DNA from: Hyphomonas sp.
GTDB taxonomy: Bacteria; Pseudomonadota; Alphaproteobacteria; Caulobacterales; Hyphomonadaceae
NCBI GenBank assembly: GCA_024743015.1
Contig: JANSXJ010000109.1
Location: forward strand, 1 to 10,281
Direction: 5' to 3'
Length of the DNA stretch: 10,281 nt
In this document: positions 1-5,867 of the stretch, in pieces
Numbering within the stretch: position 1 is the stretch's first letter
How the letters are laid out: each line of letters opens with the position of its first letter
Program-made: the position numbers and the translations under genes
The notes under the pieces: model-generated
The model's input: the letters and a program-made list of their open reading frames with translations, nothing else
Told to the model about the DNA's origin: nothing
Database searches by the model: none

Positions 1-582
1 ACTCCGCGCATAATAAGTGCCGGGCCACTGGCCGACATCCTCATCTTCAAGCCCCCAGAACACTTCGTGGACGCGCTCGGCCAGGCCGCGGAACGGAAAC
101 TCCTTGCCGGCATCATTGGCGCCGTAATCATGATCATCCCAGGCAACCATCATCGGATGGGCGGCACGCACTTTCTGGAAGTCTTCGCGCGCCGCCAGGT
201 CGGCAAAGGACTCTCGCAACTCGTCCAGGTCGGCCTGATTGTTGACATAGCCGCGTCCGTCGCGGTCGCCATAGACATTGTCACCGACCATCAGGAACAG
301 ATCCGCTTGTTCATTGGCGATGCTCATCATCGCTGCAGACGGCCCCTTTTCCTCATCCAGGCAGGAGCCGATCAGGATCGTGGTCAGCACCGAATCTGCT
401 GATGGCATCGCAGCCCCGGCACCGGCAGATGGAAGCGCGCTATTCGGGATCGTGTCGTAATAGAGCTCCAGCGCTTTCTCAGCACTGTCAGGTTTGGGCG
501 TGAAAATATTGATCCCGCCACCTTCAGTTACGCAAGCGCCCAGGCTCAAAAGTGCCGCCAGTGAAACCAATCCACGCGTCAT
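1..582 (-). CDS. PhoD-like alkaline phosphatase / metallophosphatase lipoprotein, 3' part outside window
   Basis: The first 194 codons of a gene that continues beyond base 1. The protein starts with a short lipoprotein signal (MTRGLVSLAALLSLGAC, lipobox LGAC, lipidated Cys17), so it should be anchored in the periplasm or outer membrane. The PhoD-like pattern follows: a beta strand ending in GSC (72-74), a metal-site GDN (100-102) and WDDHDYG (148-154). In this family these residues hold the binuclear metal centre that hydrolyses phosphomono- or diesters. The start ATG at 582 has GGGAGA about 7 bases upstream. It is the last visible gene of the run DUF2141, carotenoid oxygenase, DUF2306, separated from DUF2306 by 73 bp containing a hairpin, so it may be only partly cotranscribed. 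The substrate cannot be told from this fragment. Confidence 0.88.
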   Translation of the reverse strand, partial: MTRGLVSLAALLSLGACVTEGGGINIFTPKPDSAEKALELYYDTIPNSALPSAGAGAAMPSADSVLTTILIGSCLDEEKGPSAAMMSIANEQADLFLMVGDNVYGDRDGRGYVNNQADLDELRESFADLAAREDFQKVRAAHPMMVAWDDHDYGANDAGKEFPFRGLAERVHEVFWGLEDEDVGQWPGTYYARS

Positions 583-599
583 GCTCGTCTCCCATTTGT

Positions 600-632
600 G
601 TCAGCCATGCTTCGGATGAAAGCATGGCTGAC
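600..632. repeat. Perfect 13-bp inverted repeat (hairpin) between DUF2306 and PhoD-like genes
   Basis: Arms 600-612 and 620-632 (GTCAGCCATGCTT and its complement) are perfect, with a 7-base loop. In the minus-strand transcript it lies 23 bases after the DUF2306 stop and 17 bases before the PhoD-like start codon. No T-run follows the stem on either strand, so it is not a canonical intrinsic terminator. It could be a processing or stabilising hairpin, an attenuator, or an operator. Confidence 0.75.
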
Positions 633-655
633 TTGAAACAGGTTTCGGAGGTTTA

Positions 656-1210
656 TCAAGCGGTGAAGAAGATTTCCCACATCAATCGGCCTGGCAGAAA
701 CGAGAACAGCCCGGCGATGACCATGGCACCGACAAACATGCCGGTCATCGTATGACGGTGTTTCTTGATATCCCGGCGGCGGACAGCGGCGATCCCGAAT
801 GGCAGACCGATCATGGTCCAGGCCGATAGCGCATGGATCGGGCTATAATTATTGCCCATGAGCCCGGTTATGAAGAAGGAGGAAATGGCGGTCACAGCCA
901 TGCTGACAACCCAGGTCCAGCCCAGCGCCTTGTGCAAGCGAAAGCCCTTAGGTGCGCAGAGTAGGATGAGCCCGATCATGAAGGACGAGATCGCCCCAAT
1001 CACGTGGATCTGAATGGCCACGGACGCGGTGATGATAGGGTCCAGGCTGAAACGAAGCCGGGGGCTCGCCTCCGGATAGGCGGCGAGTATGAGTTGGCTG
1101 ACAATCAGATAGATCGCAAATGCAATCCCGACTTGCCAGCCCCAGCCGGGAATTTTGGCAACGAGGGCGCGAAGAGAGCTCGCGGGAGGAAACGCTGTTT
1201 TTACAGTCAT
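656..1210 (-). CDS. DUF2306 family membrane protein
   Basis: A 184-residue integral membrane protein with about five hydrophobic segments (roughly 25-45, 60-83, 98-117, 126-144, 156-174). Its layout fits DUF2306: histidines at the start of helices (H69, H126), the RLHKALGW stretch (91-98) before the third helix, and a basic KKHRHTM stretch (149-155) before the last. The function of the family is unknown; the conserved histidines suggest metal or haem binding, which is inference. A TTG at 1231 could extend the frame, but the ATG at 1210 has GAGGAG 8 bases upstream. That Shine-Dalgarno overlaps the TGA stop of the carotenoid oxygenase (1222-1224), so the two genes are probably translationally coupled and work together in the membrane. 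Confidence 0.85.
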   Translation of the reverse strand: MTVKTAFPPASSLRALVAKIPGWGWQVGIAFAIYLIVSQLILAAYPEASPRLRFSLDPIITASVAIQIHVIGAISSFMIGLILLCAPKGFRLHKALGWTWVVSMAVTAISSFFITGLMGNNYSPIHALSAWTMIGLPFGIAAVRRRDIKKHRHTMTGMFVGAMVIAGLFSFLPGRLMWEIFFTA

Positions 1211-1221
1211 TGTGGCTCTCC

Positions 1222-2700
1222 TCACGCCCAAGTGCCGTGGAAGCCAAGCGGCCAGGAATAATCCGCCTGCAAGATGCAGACGGGGCCATCGCTGACGCGG
1301 GCCGCATCAAACACGCAGACTTCGCTGACTTCCGATTTCAAGTTCAGAACGGTGCCGATCAGCCAGGACTCGGATTCCTTCGAGCTACCGGATTTCGGAA
1401 CGAACAGGAATTCCTCGACCATGCGCGACTCGCCGAAATTGAACGTGTCGCTCTGACCTGACCCCCAATCATGCACTGTGAGAGCTGTCTGGCCAGGTCG
1501 CTGGCGCGAGGGCGCGGTGCACAATGCCGTCAGTCGGCGACTCTGGCCCCGATAGCGCGGGTCCACCTGTGGGAATTCGCCCATGATACCCGTCTCAATC
1601 AGTTTCGCATCGCCCTGAACTGGAATGACGATCTGGGTCAGAATGCCTTTCTCATTTGCGCTGCGTTCGGTCCACTCGCCGCGAATTTCCGCAGCGCCGC
1701 CGCCAACGCCGAGGACAGGCTCACGATACAGCACGACGTCGAACTTGATCGTCCCATCGCTTTCTTCCCAAGCAGAACCGGTGTGGAAGAACATCCGTGC
1801 TGGCGCCTGCGCCCAACGCTGATTGCTGAAATCATCCTTGTCGACGATCAGCATCTGCAGGCCATGTTGGGGCTGCCATTCGAAACCGGCCACGACAGGC
1901 GGACGCAGGTTTTCATTGATCCAGGGTTGGACCAGGATGATCAGATGGCGAGCCGTCATCGTCCAGTCATGGATGTAGGCGGCGCGGCCAATATTCACCA
2001 TGCCGAAATCTTCCAGCTCACCGGTCTTTGCGATCCGATAGATGCCTACGCGGTCACCGCCGACAGCCAGATTCCAGACGCGGCCGTCTGGCTCGACTTT
2101 CGGGTGGGCCAGGAATGGCATGCCTTTCAGGTCCTCACGCCACGTCTTGGGGCCTCGGGTTTCGAGCGTCTCGGCGTCCATGGCGAACGCCGAACCGGCT
2201 TCCCAGAGCGCCAGCAGCTCACCATTGACCACAAGAACAGACGTGTTGGCAGCGTTCACATCATCCGGACCTTCAACAGAATAGCTCTCATCGCCCAGAG
2301 TTCCGAAACCAGGTGATAGGAATTTTCCTGCCGCCTGTTCTTCCCGGCGCTTTTTGGTCTCGACAAATCGTGCCTGGTGAACAGCCTGGCCATCCTCGAT
2401 GGCGATCCGGTGGATCAGACCGTCGCCATCGAACCAATGGCTGGCATATTGATCGCCATATTGCATCTGCGCTGGACCATTTCGGTAGAACGAGCCCTTC
2501 AGATCCGCCGGAACCGCTCCAAAAGCGAGCCGCATCGGTGAGGGATCGAACCCGGCGGGCGGCGCGTTTTGATAGCCAAGGTGCCAATCCGGCATACCAG
2601 CCGCACCTGATGCCGAACCGGGGCTCACGCACGCGCCGAGCGAACCGGCCACACCAAGTCCGAACCCTGCCTCCAGGAAGTGTCGTCTCGAAAGATCCAT
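1222..2700 (-). CDS. Carotenoid oxygenase (RPE65/CCD family), Tat-exported lipoprotein
   Basis: A 492-residue member of the carotenoid cleavage dioxygenase family. These enzymes use a non-haem Fe(II) held by four histidines to split a carbon-carbon double bond of a carotenoid, apocarotenoid or stilbene with O2. All four expected histidines are visible in family context: H199 (LAHPKVEPDG), H244 (YIHDWTMT), H306 (FFHTGSAWEE) and H488 (LGFHGTWA, near the C-terminus). FPQVDPRYRG (376-385) matches the conserved region carrying a second-sphere acidic residue. The N-terminus is a twin-arginine signal (SRRHFLEAG) followed by a lipobox (SLGAC, Cys24), so the folded, metal-loaded enzyme should be exported and lipid-anchored; many characterised bacterial members are cytoplasmic. 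GGAGG lies 7 bases before ATG 2700. The gene follows DUF2141 by 26 bp and is coupled to DUF2306. The substrate cannot be read from sequence; a lignostilbene-type role is an alternative. Confidence 0.93.
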   Translation of the reverse strand: MDLSRRHFLEAGFGLGVAGSLGACVSPGSASGAAGMPDWHLGYQNAPPAGFDPSPMRLAFGAVPADLKGSFYRNGPAQMQYGDQYASHWFDGDGLIHRIAIEDGQAVHQARFVETKKRREEQAAGKFLSPGFGTLGDESYSVEGPDDVNAANTSVLVVNGELLALWEAGSAFAMDAETLETRGPKTWREDLKGMPFLAHPKVEPDGRVWNLAVGGDRVGIYRIAKTGELEDFGMVNIGRAAYIHDWTMTARHLIILVQPWINENLRPPVVAGFEWQPQHGLQMLIVDKDDFSNQRWAQAPARMFFHTGSAWEESDGTIKFDVVLYREPVLGVGGGAAEIRGEWTERSANEKGILTQIVIPVQGDAKLIETGIMGEFPQVDPRYRGQSRRLTALCTAPSRQRPGQTALTVHDWGSGQSDTFNFGESRMVEEFLFVPKSGSSKESESWLIGTVLNLKSEVSEVCVFDAARVSDGPVCILQADYSWPLGFHGTWA

Positions 2701-2726
2701 AATAGCCTCCGTGTTTGCGTGGTCGC

Positions 2727-3149
2727 TTAGTTCATTGTGATGGTGTGGGCGGTGCCGTCAGCCTCGACGGTGAACTTGGCGTCCTCCCATTTGGCCGGAC
2801 CAAATCGACCCTTCGCATCATTGGAAAAGGCGTATGGCTCTGTCGGCATGCCGAAAGGATTGGTATTCATTTCTCCATCATCGTTGACATCGTGATACAG
2901 GCGCACGGCGTATTCGCCCGGCTCCAGACCTTCGAAAGTCACCGAGACGCTGGTCCCTTCGACGGTCAGATTGGCACCGTTGACCGCGCCGTCGCCATTG
3001 TAAGTTGCCTCATCAAAGAGGCCGAGCATGATCGACCCCTGTTGTTTGGCGATTCCTTCAACCGTCACGGTCAATTCTGAAGCGGATGCGATTGGCGCTG
3101 CGATGACGCAAGCTGAGAGGACAGCGATAAGATGTGAGGTGCGTGTCAT
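2727..3149 (-). CDS. DUF2141 secreted protein
   Basis: A 140-residue exported protein of the DUF2141 family. A Sec signal peptide covers about residues 1-24 (hydrophobic core, likely cleavage after ASAS), followed by a small beta-rich domain. Family hallmarks are GSIMLGLFD (38-46), GLEPGEYAVRLYHDVNDDGEM (74-94, with an EF-hand-like D-x-N-x-D-G loop at 87-92), a GMPTEPYAFSN stretch (100-110) and FGPAKWEDAKF (116-126). The family function is unknown. ATG 3149 is preferred over upstream in-frame starts because it begins the signal peptide and has TGGAGA about 7 bases upstream. It is the first gene of the minus-strand operon, so it is presumably cotranscribed with the exported carotenoid oxygenase and may bind its substrate or partner in the periplasm (inference). 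Confidence 0.88.
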   Translation of the reverse strand: MTRTSHLIAVLSACVIAAPIASASELTVTVEGIAKQQGSIMLGLFDEATYNGDGAVNGANLTVEGTSVSVTFEGLEPGEYAVRLYHDVNDDGEMNTNPFGMPTEPYAFSNDAKGRFGPAKWEDAKFTVEADGTAHTITMN

Positions 3150-3175
3150 GAGTGTCTCCAGTTCGGTGTATGTTG

Positions 3176-3191
3176 AGCAGGCGGGCCTGCT
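3176..3191. promoter_or_regulatory. Small hairpin in the 5' leader of the DUF2141 operon
   Basis: AGCAGG (3176-3181) and CCTGCT (3186-3191) form a 6-bp GC-rich stem with a 4-base loop. It lies about 27 bases upstream of the DUF2141 start codon on the minus strand. It could affect translation initiation or message stability, or be chance. Confidence 0.3.
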
Positions 3192-3255
3192 GTGAGGAGA
3201 GACATGACAGCGCCGAATGCGCGCTGCATCCGGTTCTTCGTTTAGGGAATGGAAT

Positions 3256-3330
3256 CCTTCGCGATATGCAGCCATTGTCATTCGCGAAACGTGAATGAAG
3301 GGGCCTTGCAGATTGCGTATCGCGAATGAC
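3256..3330. promoter_or_regulatory. Candidate operator: cluster of CATTCGCG half-sites between divergent lytTR gene and carotenoid operon
   Basis: Four related half-sites lie in 75 bp: CCTTCGCG (3256-3263) and CATTCGCG (3279-3286) on the plus strand, and their inverted forms CGTGAATG (3290-3297) and CGCGAATG (3321-3328). GTCATTCGCGA (3277-3287) and TCGCGAATGAC (3320-3330) are a perfect 11-bp inverted repeat with centres 43 bp apart, about four helical turns. The first two sites are direct repeats 23 bp apart, close to the spacing at which LytTR dimers usually read two half-sites. The position fits an operator for the divergent operon and for autoregulation. The bound protein is inferred, not shown. 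Confidence 0.45.
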
Positions 3331-4047
3331 GTCGTCCAGTTCTGCGCCATCGTGATTGGGCTGGGGCTGCTTTTCTCCTGGCTCGGCGTCTACAATACGG
3401 GTCGGCTTCCGTTTTATCAGAGTTTCATCTTCTGGACGTCGACCATGGCGGTCGGTGCAGGCACGTCCGTGCTGATCTCGCCACTCGTTTGGGGCCCACG
3501 ATTCGAGCACATTCCTGCAATCTTCAAGATCGGCGCCGTCTCTGCCATTGTTTCAATCCCGGTAACGCTGACGCTGATCCTTTTTTTCAGTAGACAGGCG
3601 ATGACCCTGGAGATTTTCCTCATCCAGTTCTCTTATGTCCTGGTCATCTCTCTGATTGTGACGACTGGCGCCTATGTAAAAGATGCGATGGAGGATCGCG
3701 GCGCGCCAGAGACCGAAGCAAGCGACCCATTGGCGCAATTCATGGAACGACTGCCCATGAAATACCGATCAGCAGAGCTGCACGCCATCTCATCCGAGGA
3801 TCACTATTTGCGGGTGCATACCAGCCTGGGGGAAGAGATGATCCTGATGCGCCTCGCTGACGCGGTGCGCGAGTTGGCGGCCGCAGATGGCTTGCAAGTG
3901 CACAGATCCTGGTGGGTGGCCAAACAAGGTGTTCAGGATGAAAAACGAATAGACGGGCGGAGCTTGCTCGTCCTGCCATCAGGCACGGAAGTCCCAGTCT
4001 CGCGATCCTTTCGGGCAAAGGCGAAAGAGGCGGGTTTGATCCGTTAA
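3295..4047 (+). CDS. LytTR-domain transcription regulator with N-terminal four-helix membrane domain
   Basis: A 250-residue protein in two parts. Residues about 14-128 form four hydrophobic segments (near 14-33, 43-63, 75-97, 106-128) without a recognisable enzymatic domain. Residues about 152-247 form a LytTR DNA-binding domain, with AISSEDHYLRVHT (164-176), VHRSWWVA (202-209) and VPVSRSF (233-239) in the usual order. There is no receiver domain, so any signal is probably sensed by the membrane part directly. The start is uncertain: ATG 3295 has no clear Shine-Dalgarno and lies within the operator-like repeats; TTG 3313, preceded by AAGGGG, is an alternative that still keeps all four helices. 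The divergent arrangement with the carotenoid oxygenase operon suggests it regulates that operon and itself (inference). Confidence 0.87.
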   Translation: MKGPCRLRIANDVVQFCAIVIGLGLLFSWLGVYNTGRLPFYQSFIFWTSTMAVGAGTSVLISPLVWGPRFEHIPAIFKIGAVSAIVSIPVTLTLILFFSRQAMTLEIFLIQFSYVLVISLIVTTGAYVKDAMEDRGAPETEASDPLAQFMERLPMKYRSAELHAISSEDHYLRVHTSLGEEMILMRLADAVRELAAADGLQVHRSWWVAKQGVQDEKRIDGRSLLVLPSGTEVPVSRSFRAKAKEAGLIR

Positions 4048-4058
4048 CGGGCGTTAAC
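4043..4058. promoter_or_regulatory. CtrA-like element TTAA-N6-TTAAC
   Basis: GTTAAC occurs twice with a 10-bp offset (4043-4048 and 4053-4058), overlapping the stop of the LytTR gene. The pattern TTAA-N6-TTAAC resembles the binding site of the cell-cycle regulator CtrA, whose classical spacing in Caulobacter is N7. One base of spacing differs, so this is only a candidate. It lies about 130 bp upstream of the small ORF at 4190. Confidence 0.3.
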
Positions 4059-4141
4059 CACCAAATCGCCTTATTCGAAACACGCATAGCCCCTATTCTG
4101 TATCAACAGTGTTCATCAAGGACGCACGTCCCCATCTGGCC

Positions 4142-4158
4142 GTTAACGAAACATAACG
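4142..4158. promoter_or_regulatory. Second CtrA-like element TTAA-N6-ATAAC
   Basis: GTTAACG (4142-4148) is followed by ATAACG with the same 10-bp offset as in the upstream element. It lies 32 bases before the small ORF, where a promoter-overlapping regulator would bind. One base departs from TTAA in the second half-site, and the spacing is N6 rather than the classical N7. Confidence 0.28.
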
Positions 4159-4189
4159 GCGAGATCGCCAGAACGATGAGACCAGACAG

Positions 4190-4303
4190 ATGACCAACAC
4201 TCACATCCTCTCCCGCAGCCTGACAGTTCTGTTCACCGGGATTACAGCAACCACCTTATTCCTGGTCGCTTTTGCACCAAGCGCATCTCTTTTCGCCGGA
4301 TAA
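4190..4303 (+). CDS. Candidate small membrane or secreted peptide, 37 residues
   Basis: An ATG-to-TAA frame beginning MTNTHILSRSLTVLF. It has a polar, singly basic start, an uncharged hydrophobic run at about residues 10-31, and a short C-terminal end (SASLFAG). This is the profile of a single-pass small membrane protein, or of a signal peptide with almost nothing after it. I do not recognise a family. Support is moderate: it sits alone in an otherwise empty gap between convergent genes and follows the two CtrA-like elements. Against it, there is no good Shine-Dalgarno (only a weak GAG upstream) and the length is short enough for chance. The hydrophobic bias in just this frame is the main reason for the call. 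Confidence 0.42.
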   Translation: MTNTHILSRSLTVLFTGITATTLFLVAFAPSASLFAG

Positions 4304-4314
4304 GAGGTGGCGAC

Positions 4315-4336
4315 GAACGGGTCCTATAGCCCGTTC
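4315..4336. repeat. 7-bp inverted repeat at the end of the epoxide hydrolase gene
   Basis: GAACGGG (4315-4321) and CCCGTTC (4330-4336) flank an 8-base loop containing the epoxide hydrolase stop codon. It lies between the convergent small ORF and epoxide hydrolase. No T-run follows on either strand, so a terminator role is possible but weakly supported. Confidence 0.3.
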
Positions 4337-5277
4337 AGAAAGCGCTCCAGGGCGACATTCGTTTGGTCAGGTGCTTCTTGCTGGACCCAGTGCCCCACGC
4401 CTTGAATGATCGTGCTGCCTCTAAAGTCCGTGCAGGCCATTCCAGCCGCAGCGAAAGCATCCACCCCAGGCACAAAGGTCCGCACAGGATCGCGCTCTCC
4501 GCCAATGAAACAGGTCGGCATATCGAGCGTCTTACCGCGATAAGCGGCGAGCTCCTGATGATCGAGATCAAGCGCGCGATAGCGATTGAACGGGCCATGA
4601 TAGCCGCCTTTTTCCAGGGCCTCGACGGACACTTTGAGATCCTCTTCTGAAAGCCAGGCAGGGAGTGGATCGGGGTCGATCATGCCATCGAGCAATCCTG
4701 CATCTGGCGCTTTGTCCTTGCCAAAGCCCCCTTCGGGTGCATCGCCGGAGATCGAGTAGTAGATCTTGCGCAAGGCCCCAACCGGATCGGCGGAAACTTC
4801 CTTCTCGACGACGCCTTCTTCCTGAAAATAAAGCATGTAGAAAAACCGGCCCGCATAGACGGCTCGAAGAATGTCGAGCAGCCCAACCTCGCCGCCGGGA
4901 GTATAAGGCACGCTCATCCCCGCGACCGCGCGGACTTTCTCGGGATAGATCAGCGCCGTGGTGTAAGTGATCGGCGCGCCCCAATCATGCCCGAACAAGA
5001 CAACCGGCTCGTCGCTCAGTGCGTCGGCGACCGCCGCCACATCAGAGGCGAGTTGTTTGAGGGTATAGGCCGAAATCTCTTTCGGCTTGGCGCTGTCTCC
5101 ATAGCCCCGCACATCCATAGCCGCGACGGTATAGCCTTTCTGGGAGAAATACTCCGCCTGGTTCCGCCAGGACCAGGAATGTTCCGGCCAGCCGTGCACA
5201 CACAGAATAACCGGGCCCGATCCGGAGACGTTGACCGCAATCTCGCCGACATCTGTCGCAACCATTTTTTGAGTCAT
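4324..5277 (-). CDS. Alpha/beta-hydrolase, epoxide hydrolase type
   Basis: A 317-residue cytosolic alpha/beta-hydrolase with the epoxide hydrolase signature. HGWPE (28-32) forms the oxyanion hole, D98 in GHDWGAP is the nucleophile, Y150 (MLYFQEEG) and Y233 (FNRYR) in the lid are the ring-opening tyrosines, D263 (GERDPV) is the charge-relay acid and H296 (GVGHW) the base. All residues needed to hydrolyse an epoxide to a diol through an alkyl-enzyme ester are present, which favours a true epoxide hydrolase over a haloalkane dehalogenase. A GTG at 5298 could extend the frame, but ATG 5277 has GGAGG 8 bases upstream. It is monocistronic as seen here. A link to the alkene-cleaving operon 1.6 kb upstream is possible but not shown. 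Confidence 0.92.
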   Translation of the reverse strand: MTQKMVATDVGEIAVNVSGSGPVILCVHGWPEHSWSWRNQAEYFSQKGYTVAAMDVRGYGDSAKPKEISAYTLKQLASDVAAVADALSDEPVVLFGHDWGAPITYTTALIYPEKVRAVAGMSVPYTPGGEVGLLDILRAVYAGRFFYMLYFQEEGVVEKEVSADPVGALRKIYYSISGDAPEGGFGKDKAPDAGLLDGMIDPDPLPAWLSEEDLKVSVEALEKGGYHGPFNRYRALDLDHQELAAYRGKTLDMPTCFIGGERDPVRTFVPGVDAFAAAGMACTDFRGSTIIQGVGHWVQQEAPDQTNVALERFLNGL

Positions 5278-5384
5278 CCGCAAATCCTCCGAACCCACCT
5301 GCCGCGATCGACAGGATCAGCGTGTTTTGTGCACGCCTGCCCTAAGGAAGAGTCAAGATGGGTCTCGATTTTCGCTTATCAGCG

Positions 5385-5867
5385 CTAGGCTTTTGGCCCG
5401 CCCGGCATGATTGGGCGATCGCGCCACGCGCCCATGCTGCGGACCCGGTCATACATAACGAGCGCCCCGGCCAGACTGACATTGATGCAGAACTTGGTCG
5501 GGATCTTTACCACGTGATCGCAGCGCGCCACCATTGCCTCAGATAAATTCCCGCGCTCTGGCCCCAGGACATAGGCCGCCATCCTGGGATGCTTGAATTC
5601 CGGCAGTTCCACCGCATCGTCCGTCAGCTCAATGCCGACCAGCTGGCAGCCTTTTGGAAACACCATCTCGTCCATCGACTCCCAGGCATAATACGGAACA
5701 TTCTTGAACGTGCGTGAGGTGTCGGAGAGATTGGCGATTTTTGTGCGATCAGCGGCTTGCACCGAAAAGACGAAACTTGCGCCGAAGGCGTTGGCTGTGC
5801 GCATCAGCGCGCCGAGATTCATCGGCTTGGAGATACCTTCAGCGCCAATCGCGAAATAGCCCTTCAT
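5385..5867 (-). CDS. SpoU/TrmH-family (SPOUT) RNA 2'-O-methyltransferase
   Basis: A 160-residue protein with the three SPOUT motifs. Motif 1 is NLGALMRTANAFG (17-29, with N17 and R23), motif 2 LGPERGNLSEAM (101-112) and motif 3 IPTKFCINVSLAGALVMYD (122-140). These build the trefoil knot that binds S-adenosylmethionine, and R23 is the expected catalytic arginine. It is a minimal catalytic domain without an N-terminal RNA-binding extension, so it should act as a dimer on tRNA or rRNA in the cytoplasm. Motif 3 is about three residues shorter than in TrmH/RlmB-type enzymes and has CINVS where they have SLNVS. The modified nucleotide cannot be predicted. ATG 5867 shares its A with the TGA of the upstream membrane-protein gene, and a GGGAGTGA Shine-Dalgarno precedes it, so the pair is translationally coupled. 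Confidence 0.9.
   Translation of the reverse strand: MKGYFAIGAEGISKPMNLGALMRTANAFGASFVFSVQAADRTKIANLSDTSRTFKNVPYYAWESMDEMVFPKGCQLVGIELTDDAVELPEFKHPRMAAYVLGPERGNLSEAMVARCDHVVKIPTKFCINVSLAGALVMYDRVRSMGAWRDRPIMPGGPKA

Noticed and set aside
67..402. 111-codon plus-strand open frame
   Set aside because: It is antisense to the PhoD-like gene, which has a lipobox and the GDN and DDHDYG metal motifs in the correct order.
1471..2316. 281-codon plus-strand open frame
   Set aside because: It is entirely antisense to the carotenoid oxygenase, whose catalytic histidines and signal sequence are clear; the antisense translation shows no domain.
4071..4099. TTATTC, 17 bases, TATTCT as a promoter for the small ORF
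   Set aside because: The -35-like box matches the consensus at only two positions and the -10-like box at four; too weak to annotate.
5319..5336. Short GCGTG/CACGC inverted repeat between epoxide hydrolase and methyltransferase genes
   Set aside because: Five base pairs with no T-run; such stems are expected by chance in GC-rich DNA.
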